Shown piece by piece: positions 8,798 to 15,907 of a DNA stretch of 19,430 bases. The stretch's first letter is position 1, and every line of letters begins with the position of its first letter. Source of the stretch: Minisyncoccota bacterium (GTDB lineage Bacteria; Verrucomicrobiota; Lentisphaeria; Oligosphaerales; MVZH01); assembly GCA_021734725.1 (NCBI GenBank), contig JAIPIM010000032.1, positions 1-19,430 of the forward strand, in the 5' to 3' direction. The notes under the pieces are model-generated. The model was given only the letters and a program-made list of their open reading frames with translations. It was not told the DNA's origin and made no database searches. A program made the position numbers and the translations under genes.

Positions 8798-10204
8798 ATG
8801 AATAATAAACCACCCAACATCCTTATCCTCATGACGGACCAGCAACGGCAGGACTGTCTGGGTTGTGCCGGACACTCGGTCCTTAAAACGCCCAACCTTG
8901 ATCGAATTGCCGCAACCGGTACGCGCTTCACTGAGGCAACGACCGTTTCACCCGTCTGTATGCCGGCACGCGCTTCCTTCGTCAATTCGTTGTACCCGCA
9001 CAACCACGGAATGTGGTGGAACAGCGGCGAAATGCCTCCGGACGATCCAACAATGTTCCACCTGCTGAAAGAAGCCGGGTACTTCAACGCGCACATAGGC
9101 AAGGCACACTATTATGTCCACGAGGGAGTGACTGACCATCTGAAGAATCGGGAACCGTATATGCGCGCCAGAGGGTTCGACTACATACACGAAACAACGG
9201 GCCCCTTTGCCACATTGGTGACGCGCTCCTACATGACTGATGAGTGGGAACGTAAAGGAGAAAGACTCTATCGAGCGTTTAAAGATGACTATGCGAGCCG
9301 CCAAGTCATAACCGCCCGTCCAAGCCCCCTGTCCGTAGAGGATTACTCGGACTCGTACGTCGGTAGAAAAGCCGTGGAATTCATCGAAAGCTACGATAAA
9401 AATCAACCCGTATGCCTCTTTGTCGGCTTCGGCGGTCCCCACGATCCCTGGGACGCACCCGGAGAATACGCCGCGATGTACGAACCATCCTCGATACCGC
9501 CCCCCATACCACCGTCCGAACATTTCAAATCCTTGCCGAAACATGTCCAGACCAGACCGGATCTAACGCCAAACGAGTCTTTGACCCCCGAAATCATTCG
9601 TGCAATCCGTGCCAATTACTACGGCAATATCTCGCTGATCGATGACTGGATAGGTAAGATTCTGCAAGCCGCCGCGCGAAAAGGCTGGGACGATAACCTG
9701 ATGGTTGTCTTCTGGTCCGACCACGGCGAGCTTCTGGGCGATCACGGACGGACCATGAAGTGTACCTTCCACGAAAGCAGTGTACGCGTCCCACTTGTGC
9801 TTTCCTGGCCTGGCGTGATCCCGCACAATGTCACATCCGACGCACTGGCCGAAATAATCGACGTGTTCCCAACGGTCGCGGATCTTCTCGGTCTCGATAT
9901 TCCAACCCGATGCCTCGGCAAATCGCTGACGCCACTGTTTGCCAATCCGGACTGCCCGCTTCGCGATTTCCAACTCAGCGAGATCGCGGTCGCGGTCTGG
10001 AACGGCGTCAGAAACACCATGATCGGAAATCGGAAATACAAGTATGCGGACGACGAGCAAGGCACGGGCTATATGCTCTTCAACCTGGAAGCCGACCCGG
10101 ACGAACAACGGAATTTGATTGCGGATCCCGAAGCGCGAGATCTGGAAAACATCTTGCGCGAAGAACTACTCAAGCGTCTGCTTGAGGCCCAATACACCAT
10201 GTAG
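8798..10204 (+). CDS. Formylglycine-dependent sulfatase (S1-type), no signal peptide
   Basis: This 468-residue arylsulfatase-like enzyme hydrolyses sulfate esters. Visible active-site features are Asp14 (LMTDQQR), the modification motif Cys54-M-P-A-Arg58 in which Cys becomes formylglycine, Lys102 and His104 (GKAHYY), His215 (GGPHDPW), Asp308-His309 (FWSDHGELLGDHG) and Lys321. DQ replaces the more common DD at the first metal site, as in several S1 subfamilies. The protein opens directly with PPNILILMTDQQ and has no signal peptide, so it probably acts in the cytoplasm on imported sulfated sugars. A maturase (FGE or anSME) must be encoded elsewhere. It follows the isomerase-like gene by 49 bases on the same strand, with no strong Shine-Dalgarno. 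Its presence strongly suggests a sulfated glycan as the pathway substrate. Confidence 0.93.
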   Translation: MNNKPPNILILMTDQQRQDCLGCAGHSVLKTPNLDRIAATGTRFTEATTVSPVCMPARASFVNSLYPHNHGMWWNSGEMPPDDPTMFHLLKEAGYFNAHIGKAHYYVHEGVTDHLKNREPYMRARGFDYIHETTGPFATLVTRSYMTDEWERKGERLYRAFKDDYASRQVITARPSPLSVEDYSDSYVGRKAVEFIESYDKNQPVCLFVGFGGPHDPWDAPGEYAAMYEPSSIPPPIPPSEHFKSLPKHVQTRPDLTPNESLTPEIIRAIRANYYGNISLIDDWIGKILQAAARKGWDDNLMVVFWSDHGELLGDHGRTMKCTFHESSVRVPLVLSWPGVIPHNVTSDALAEIIDVFPTVADLLGLDIPTRCLGKSLTPLFANPDCPLRDFQLSEIAVAVWNGVRNTMIGNRKYKYADDEQGTGYMLFNLEADPDEQRNLIADPEARDLENILREELLKRLLEAQYTM

Positions 10205-10254
10205 GTAAGATTATTCGCGGCAGATCAGACGGCCCACACTAGCCCCAGATTAAG

Positions 10255-10283
10255 CGAACAAATCGCATCAGTCGATTCGTTCG
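10255..10283 (+). promoter_or_regulatory. Stem-loop immediately before a start codon
   Basis: CGAACAAATCG (10255-10265) and CGATTCGTTCG (10273-10283) pair over 11 positions with one A-C mismatch around a seven-base loop. The stem ends one base before the ATG at 10285, where no Shine-Dalgarno is seen. It could limit translation, end upstream transcripts, or be a degenerate repeat. There is no following T-run, so an ordinary terminator is unlikely. Confidence 0.4.
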
Positions 10284-10284
10284 A

Positions 10285-11484
10285 ATGCAAAAAAAACAAT
10301 GGCAAATGTTCAGTAGCACCCTCGGTTTCATCTCCACTCTCCAGGCTGGCGGCACGGGACGCTGCTATTACGCAAAGGGCTGCACGCAACCAACGCTGTA
10401 CAGCTCCTGCTACGCGGCCATGGCTCGACATTTGCTCGGCAACCTGCAAACGCTGGACAAGGCAGAGCGAGAGGCCTGGGGGCACTACCTCAACAGCCAC
10501 CAAGACGAGGACGGCCTCTTCCGCGATCCCGTCATTTTCGATCAAGGCTGGTACAAGAACGATCCGCTCTCATGCGGGCGCCCTCACCTCACTTGCCATG
10601 GTATCGCGGCCCTGGCCTGCCTTGGCGCCACCGCACAAAAACCGTTCTCCTGGCTCGCTCCCTGGCTGACTATTGACGGAGTGATTCGCTGGCTCGAGGA
10701 GCGCGACTGGGGCGAGCGCGTAGCCTGGACGGGCAACGAAATCATGAACATCGGCACCCTCCTCCAGTATGCACGCGATGTTCACAACGACAGTCAGGCG
10801 GGCAAAGCAGTCTCGACGCTTCTGGACTGGCTGTCGACGCATCGCATTAACCCGAAAACAGGCGTATGGGGCGACGTGGACATCACCAATCCGATCTGGA
10901 GAAGCCATGCCGTGCAAGCGGCCTATCACTGGTGGCCGCTGTTTTTCTACGACGGCGTGACACCGCCCCACATCGAGCACTCCATCGACACTGTACTCGC
11001 CACGCAAAACCCGAACGGCGGTTTCGGCTGGGGCGTCCATAACTCCGCCGACCCCTTCATGTCCAGCGCGTGCGAGGATATCGATTCCATCGATCCCTTG
11101 TGCCGCATGATGCAGCATACGAACTACCGTCGTACCGATATCGAAACGACATTGGCAAAAGCCGCCGACTGGGTACTCACAAACCGGATGCCCGACGGCG
11201 GATTCGTGTTCATACGCAATCGCCCCTTCGAATACGGCCACCCGCAACTGCGCGGCGAAACGGACCAGGGCGCCATGTTCCCAACGTGGTTTCGCCTCCT
11301 TTCACTCGCGCTGATCGCCAAGGCCCTGCCGGAACATGCGCTGGCGGCCATCCCGTGGCAGTTCGTCCGCTGTCCGGGGATGCAATTCTGGAATGACACC
11401 GCCCACACGCCCGCCAAAAGGAGCGAAAACGAAGAAGTGGATTCCGCCGACGCAAGGAAAACGCAACATGACACAGCACATTGA
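10285..11484 (+). CDS. Alpha/alpha-toroid (prenyltransferase/squalene-cyclase-like repeat) protein of unknown function
   Basis: The 399-residue protein carries recurring motifs typical of alpha/alpha-toroid repeats: DEDGLFRDP, NPKTGVWGD, TQNPNGGFGWG and MPDGGFVF, each joining helix pairs. This fold occurs in terpene cyclases, prenyltransferases, complement-like domains and some polysaccharide lyases. No catalytic DxDD motif is visible, so a terpene cyclase is not supported. No signal peptide is evident. The last 30 residues or so are hydrophilic and low in family character. ATG 10285 lacks a good Shine-Dalgarno; ATG 10306 is an alternative start. The 3' end overlaps the GH2 gene start by 17 bases, which implies coupled translation and a shared pathway. 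In this context it may be a glycan-active lyase or hydrolase with a toroid core, or a binding partner; I cannot choose between them. Confidence 0.75.
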   Translation: MQKKQWQMFSSTLGFISTLQAGGTGRCYYAKGCTQPTLYSSCYAAMARHLLGNLQTLDKAEREAWGHYLNSHQDEDGLFRDPVIFDQGWYKNDPLSCGRPHLTCHGIAALACLGATAQKPFSWLAPWLTIDGVIRWLEERDWGERVAWTGNEIMNIGTLLQYARDVHNDSQAGKAVSTLLDWLSTHRINPKTGVWGDVDITNPIWRSHAVQAAYHWWPLFFYDGVTPPHIEHSIDTVLATQNPNGGFGWGVHNSADPFMSSACEDIDSIDPLCRMMQHTNYRRTDIETTLAKAADWVLTNRMPDGGFVFIRNRPFEYGHPQLRGETDQGAMFPTWFRLLSLALIAKALPEHALAAIPWQFVRCPGMQFWNDTAHTPAKRSENEEVDSADARKTQHDTAH

Positions 11485-14353
11485 TCTGAACGGAACCTGG
11501 GATTTCGTGGCCGACCTCGATCCGAAATACCACGCTATTCACGGGGGATTTCAAACCCCCGACGCCAACCGCCGCCACTGGCAAAAAGTGCCGGTGCCGG
11601 GCGTATGGCAGAAGTACGCGGAGCGCTACGATATCTTCGAAGGCGTCTGCTGGTTTGCTCGGGAGTTCACGGTTTCAGAGGCGGCAACTGTCGCCATCGC
11701 CCGGCTGCGCTTCGGCGCAGTGAACTATCTGGCCAACATGTACCTCAACGGCGAAAAGGTCGGTAGCCATGAGGGCGGCTATACGGAGTTCGCGCTCGAC
11801 GTGACCGGCAAGCTGAAGCCGGGCGTCAACCACCTGGCCGTGCAGGTCGATAATCGCGCCACAACAATAAAATGGCCCCCCTGCCTCGGGTATTTCAATT
11901 ACGGCGGCATCCACCGCGGCGTGAGTCTGGAAATCATTGAGGGTCCCGCTCTCGAGGACGTCAGGCTGGAGGCCAACTCGGCCGAAAACGGCTGGGAATT
12001 GCTCGTCCGAGGCCGTTTGGCCGATCCGTCCGACAAGTTGATTGTCCGCGTGAGCAGCGATGGCATGTCTTGGGAAGACTGCGTCGACGAGCACGGCGAG
12101 TTCTCCACGAACGTTCCCTGTCATGACACGCCCGCCTGGTCCCCGGAGAATCCCCATCTTAAACCGGTCGTCGTGGAATTGCTGGACGAGGCCAGAAAAA
12201 TACTTGACCGCCGGGAATACGACTTTGGGTTCCGCACCATCGCTATGCAGGACGGCAAGGTGCAGCTCAACGGGCGGCCGTATCCCCTCAAGGGTGTCTG
12301 CTACGTCTACGACTCCGAGACCACCGGCCTGGTGATGACCCCGGAGCAGATCGAGACCGACCTCCTCCTGATGAAGGAGGCGGGCTGCAACGCCGTGCGC
12401 TGTCACTACCCGATGGACGCGGCATTCTACGCGGCCTGCGACCGGCTCGGACTGCTGGTCTGGATCGAACCACCCATCTACTGCTATCACCCCGCTGATG
12501 ACGAGACTGGCACGCGTTTCGCCGATCCCGAATGGCTGGCGCTGGCGCAAAAGATGGCGCGCGAGATGATCGCTGTTGCCCGCAACCATCCCAGCGTCGC
12601 CATCTACAGCATAGGTAACGAATGCAATACCACAAACACGGAGGCCGAACCTTTTTTCCGCACTTTGGCCACGACCATCCGTGAAGCAGATCCCACGCGT
12701 CTCATCTCGTACGCCGCGCTGTATGGTATCGTCGGCCCCATCGCCGATATCGTCGATGTCCTGGGCATCAACTCCTACTGGGGATGGTACGACAAAATCT
12801 GGGGCGGCAAGGGGCTGGCGCCGGACGACATGGAGGGCGAGCGTCCCCGCGAGCTCCGAGTCGAGCCCATCGACCTGACGCCGATGCGCGAGATGCTCGA
12901 CAAAGTGCTGACTGAAAAAACAAACTTGGCCTTGCTCTTGACGGAATTCGGCGCCGACTCGGTGCCGGGTGACTATTCCTCCAGTCGCGACCTGTGGAGC
13001 GAAAATTACCACGCCGCTCTTCTGCGCGAAATCCTCGCCCTTGCTGAGGATTACCCGCGGATCGTCGGCACCTTCCCATTCTGCTTCACCGACTACCGCG
13101 ACCCGAGCAAAGTTCACAACGGCTACTGGAACGAGCTTAACCTGAAAGGAGTCGTGGACTACCATCGAAATAAAAAGCTGGCCTATTCCGCCTTGCAAAC
13201 CGCCTACCGCACCACCGCCCCCGGTCCGGTGTCGGAGGCAGCCCCTGCCTCCGGAAACACCCCAAAAATGACCGAGCTCGAACGCGTCCTGGCCACCCTG
13301 AACCACCAGCCGGTGGACCGCTGCGCCATCCTCGAACAGCTCAGCTACAACCCCCGCGTGATCGCCGACTGGACCGGCAAGACCATTGACGGCTTCAACT
13401 ACACACTCGACGACATCTGCGAGGTGATTCGCCAGACCTGCGACCTGGCCATGCCGCCTTCGGCACCAAGGGGGACCGGTCGGGTTACGTCGCCCGACGG
13501 CTTTGTCACCCAACACGACAACTGGACAAGTTGGCATGTCAGCCGCCCATTCGACGACGAGCACGGCGCCGCCAAATGGTTACGCCAAAAGATACAGGAT
13601 ATCAAGAGCACACCACTCGATCCGGAAGAAAGCCGCAATCACTACCGACAAAGAATGCTTGACCTTCAGTCCAAGATTGGCGATACGGTAATCCTCAACT
13701 TCTCGTTGACTGGCTTTTGCCACCCGTTCGATGCAATGGGACTCGAGATTTTCACGTTCTTTCAACTCGAATACCCGGAATTGCTGAAAGACTACATGGA
13801 GACCAACGTCTCCCGCGAAGTCCATAGAGTCCATGCCGTTGCCGACCCCGGTCTATCGCCGGTCATACTTATACCGGAAGACTTCGCGACGAAACAGGGC
13901 CCCATATTTCCACCCGATTTTCTACAGGAATTTCACTATCCCTACATCCGTAAGCTCGCCGACGCGTGGCATGAACATGATGTACACGTTCTGTACCACA
14001 GCGACGGCAATTGGAAAAAGGCAATCACGGAATTAAAAGCATGCAATGTGGACGGCTTCTATTGCCTGGAGCCCAATTGCGGTATGGACATCGTGGAATT
14101 GAAAAACGCACACCCGGACATGGTGTGGGCGGGCGGCGTCGACGGGGTCGACCTCATGGAGCGAGGGACCCCTCAACAAGTGACGGCTGAGGTCCAACGG
14201 CACATTCGCGAAACCAGTGCACTGGAAACCGGCGGCATGTTCGTAGCATCCTCCAGTGAAATCAACCCGCCCATTCCCCCGAAGAACTTCAGGGCAATGG
14301 TCGAGTCGGTATGGAACACCAGCCGCATCTATTCATCACCCTCAAAGGCTTAA
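11468..14353 (+). CDS. GH2 glycosidase fused to a URO-D-like methyltransferase-type domain
   Basis: This single 961-residue frame joins two proteins normally encoded separately. Residues 1-590 or so are a GH2 enzyme of beta-glucuronidase/beta-galactosidase type: sugar-binding domain (IDLNGTWDF), immunoglobulin-like domain, then a barrel with acid/base Glu385 in IGNECN and nucleophile Glu493 in LTEFGAD. NSYWGWYD also matches beta-glucuronidases. Residues 601-961 form a full-length URO-D-like domain (LNHQPVDR near its start; YHSDGN with His844 and Asp846; GGVDGVDLMERGTPQQV). The HxC zinc motif of MtaA-type methyltransferases is absent. Residues about 582-600 are a linker encoded by a palindrome. 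AAGGA at 11454-11458 supports ATG 11468, which overlaps the previous gene by 17 bases. No signal peptide. A separate URO-D start at ATG 13268 is possible but has no good Shine-Dalgarno. Confidence 0.85.
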   Translation: MTQHIDLNGTWDFVADLDPKYHAIHGGFQTPDANRRHWQKVPVPGVWQKYAERYDIFEGVCWFAREFTVSEAATVAIARLRFGAVNYLANMYLNGEKVGSHEGGYTEFALDVTGKLKPGVNHLAVQVDNRATTIKWPPCLGYFNYGGIHRGVSLEIIEGPALEDVRLEANSAENGWELLVRGRLADPSDKLIVRVSSDGMSWEDCVDEHGEFSTNVPCHDTPAWSPENPHLKPVVVELLDEARKILDRREYDFGFRTIAMQDGKVQLNGRPYPLKGVCYVYDSETTGLVMTPEQIETDLLLMKEAGCNAVRCHYPMDAAFYAACDRLGLLVWIEPPIYCYHPADDETGTRFADPEWLALAQKMAREMIAVARNHPSVAIYSIGNECNTTNTEAEPFFRTLATTIREADPTRLISYAALYGIVGPIADIVDVLGINSYWGWYDKIWGGKGLAPDDMEGERPRELRVEPIDLTPMREMLDKVLTEKTNLALLLTEFGADSVPGDYSSSRDLWSENYHAALLREILALAEDYPRIVGTFPFCFTDYRDPSKVHNGYWNELNLKGVVDYHRNKKLAYSALQTAYRTTAPGPVSEAAPASGNTPKMTELERVLATLNHQPVDRCAILEQLSYNPRVIADWTGKTIDGFNYTLDDICEVIRQTCDLAMPPSAPRGTGRVTSPDGFVTQHDNWTSWHVSRPFDDEHGAAKWLRQKIQDIKSTPLDPEESRNHYRQRMLDLQSKIGDTVILNFSLTGFCHPFDAMGLEIFTFFQLEYPELLKDYMETNVSREVHRVHAVADPGLSPVILIPEDFATKQGPIFPPDFLQEFHYPYIRKLADAWHEHDVHVLYHSDGNWKKAITELKACNVDGFYCLEPNCGMDIVELKNAHPDMVWAGGVDGVDLMERGTPQQVTAEVQRHIRETSALETGGMFVASSSEINPPIPPKNFRAMVESVWNTSRIYSSPSKA
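13228..13261. repeat. Perfect palindrome encoding the GH2/URO-D linker
   Basis: GGAGGCAG (13234-13241) and CTGCCTCC (13245-13252) are exact inverted copies around CCC, and GGTGT (13228-13232) pairs with ACACC (13257-13261) outside a small internal loop. The hairpin sits exactly between the end of the GH2 domain and the first Met of the URO-D-like domain (13268). It encodes roughly GPVSEAAPASGNT in frame. It resembles an intergenic palindrome that has become coding. Confidence 0.65.
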
Positions 14354-14422
14354 GGCGTGGAACTGTGGATGCAGTGTACTCCCATACACACATACCGCGA
14401 TGACAGCATCCCAACGCCCAAT

Positions 14423-14530
14423 GTGGGAGGTGCTTTACGTACTCCAACTCTTCGGAGGCGGTTCCACTCGGCGACCCCTGAACAACTCATGTCAGCACCT
14501 GAACGTGGGAGGCGGTTCCACCCGGCGACC
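14423..14530. repeat. Intergenic GGAGGCGGTTCCAC repeat family, three degenerate copies
   Basis: A 23-bp unit at 14454-14476 recurs at 14508-14530 with one difference (core GGAGGCGGTTCCAC, then T or C, then CGGCGACC). A more degenerate copy starts with GTGGGAGG at 14423-14430. The whole stretch from 14354 to 14587 lies between convergent genes and holds no credible gene. GTGGGAGGCGGTTCCAC-like units look like a dispersed genomic repeat; copy spacing is 28 and 54 bp, which is not CRISPR-like. Confidence 0.6.
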
Positions 14531-14571
14531 GTCAATCAAGTCGTTTGCAAATGGACCGACACAAGACCAAA

Positions 14572-14586
14572 CTCAACAGTATTGAG
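14572..14586 (-). terminator. Weak terminator-like stem after the transporter gene
   Basis: On the minus strand CTCAA-TACTG-TTGAG begins two bases after the MFS stop and is followed by TTTGGT. The stem is only five pairs and the T-run is short, so this is a weak candidate. Confidence 0.25.
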
Positions 14587-14587
14587 G

Positions 14588-15799
14588 CTAAATTCGCCGG
14601 CGTCGAGAAACACGCATCATCGCAAGATAGGCAAGAAGAAGCACGACCGCGTAGAGAATCAGAACGGTCATCATCGAATGCGCACCATAAACTTTTACAG
14701 CCCAAGAGGTGACGACTATTCCCGTCACCCCCCCAACGCTGCCGGCACTGACAATGTACATCACGTGATGTCGGCTTGCATAGAGCTGACTGTAAAGGTT
14801 GACGATCAACGGCCAAACGGGACCGCACGATACTCCCAAAAGAAAAATGATCAGCCCCCTCGCGGTCACTGAAGAAGGCCCCAGAAAAAGAAAAGCCGTA
14901 CAGACGGAGATGCTGAAAATGTGCACCCCCAACTGTTTTCGAATGGCCCCGGAGTCCAGAAAAATATATATGAAGCGGGCAGCCGCAAGCCCTGTCCAGA
15001 ACAGCATAAGGTGAAACGAAGCCGTTGCCGCGGTCGTGCGAAACGTCTTCACCAAATACGTGGGAAGCCAACTCGCAACCGAAATTTCCAGCATGACATA
15101 AAGGATCATGACAAGCAAAAACCAAACAAAGGCACCCCATGTCGGACGCTCCAGAAGATTGTGTTTCTCAGAACCAGTTTGCCCGTCCACCGAAACCGGA
15201 GAACAATCGTATCCGCTTTGTCGGGAACGAACGACACAGAGCATAACAATGACGGCAATAACCACGGTAAGCAGACCCACGGCGCCGCCGATTAGCGGGA
15301 TGGAGATGCTCGCGGCAAGCAGAATTCCGATCACCATTGGAGCAAACAACGCGCCCAGACAATAAAACATCTGCGAAATATGAACATAGCGGCCGTTGGT
15401 GTCCGGACCACATTGCGTAAGCATCATGGTCCCCGTGGACTCCACAATGCCCCCGCAGCCGCCAATCACAACCATGAATACAACAAGCGCGAAAAACGAA
15501 GGAATAACACCGATAAAACCGACACTTAGCCCGGCAAACAAGAGGGCGCATATCAGGATAATCTCAGGGTCACCCCGGCCCTTTCCCAATATGAAACCGC
15601 TGACGGAAGAGAAGACGGCAAACGAGGCAAGCTGACAGAAGAACACAATCCCGAACAGCGCCGGCGCCACCCCGTACGTTTCCGCCAAACCGGTCACCAA
15701 CGGAGGCAAAGCATTGACCGAAACGGCAAAGCCCGCAATACTCAGAACAATGCCCGTGACAAATTGCCTGTTGCGATGTTGATAGCGATGATGATCCAT
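14588..15799 (-). CDS. MFS transporter, probably for sugars
   Basis: The 403-residue protein is a 12-helix major facilitator: hydrophobic segments run through both halves with a central hydrophilic loop (RSRQSGYDCSPVSVDGQTGS, residues about 192-211). Helix 4 carries GGCGGIVEST, and a late helix carries LLGVSCGPVWPLI. The layout resembles fucose/glucose-type proton symporters and other carbohydrate MFS proteins, but the substrate cannot be read from sequence. It ends in the basic tail RRRRI. It is convergent with the GH2/URO-D gene and divergent from the oligogalacturonate-lyase-like gene with 108 bases between starts, so a shared control region is plausible. It is the only transporter in the window and is the natural candidate for taking up the mono- or oligosaccharides that the unexported enzymes process. 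Confidence 0.92.
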   Translation of the reverse strand: MDHHRYQHRNRQFVTGIVLSIAGFAVSVNALPPLVTGLAETYGVAPALFGIVFFCQLASFAVFSSVSGFILGKGRGDPEIILICALLFAGLSVGFIGVIPSFFALVVFMVVIGGCGGIVESTGTMMLTQCGPDTNGRYVHISQMFYCLGALFAPMVIGILLAASISIPLIGGAVGLLTVVIAVIVMLCVVRSRQSGYDCSPVSVDGQTGSEKHNLLERPTWGAFVWFLLVMILYVMLEISVASWLPTYLVKTFRTTAATASFHLMLFWTGLAAARFIYIFLDSGAIRKQLGVHIFSISVCTAFLFLGPSSVTARGLIIFLLGVSCGPVWPLIVNLYSQLYASRHHVMYIVSAGSVGGVTGIVVTSWAVKVYGAHSMMTVLILYAVVLLLAYLAMMRVSRRRRI

Positions 15800-15868
15800 A
15801 CGAACCGCCCAATGTAACGTTCAGGACTGGATTATCGAACCGATCAACGATCCAACATGCCCACGGCT

Positions 15869-15892
15869 CCTGAAAAATCGTGTTTTAACAGG
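15869..15892. promoter_or_regulatory. Imperfect inverted repeat in the transporter/lyase divergent region
   Basis: CCTGAAAA (15869-15876) faces TTTTAACAGG (15883-15892): the outer CCTG/CAGG and inner AAAA/TTTT arms match, with two unpaired A bases. It lies 15 bases before the ATG at 15908, within the 108-base gap between divergent starts. An operator for either gene is possible; evidence is the symmetry only. Confidence 0.25.
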
Positions 15893-15907
15893 CATCGGAC
15901 GTGCCCT

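Noticed and set aside
7345..9102. Antisense open frame of 585 codons across the isomerase-like and sulfatase genes
   Set aside because: It spans two well-supported genes and their gap; no motif is recognisable.
11675..13564. Long antisense open frame (about 629 codons) opposite the GH2 gene
   Set aside because: It mirrors a high-GC coding gene, has no recognisable domain, and the plus strand carries clear GH2 catalytic motifs.
14423..14530. Possible CRISPR array
   Set aside because: Only three degenerate units with uneven spacing (28 and 54 bp), and no cas genes.
14357..14872. Plus-strand open frame across the intergenic repeats
   Set aside because: Its Arg/Pro-rich sequence comes from the repeats and then runs antisense into the transporter gene.
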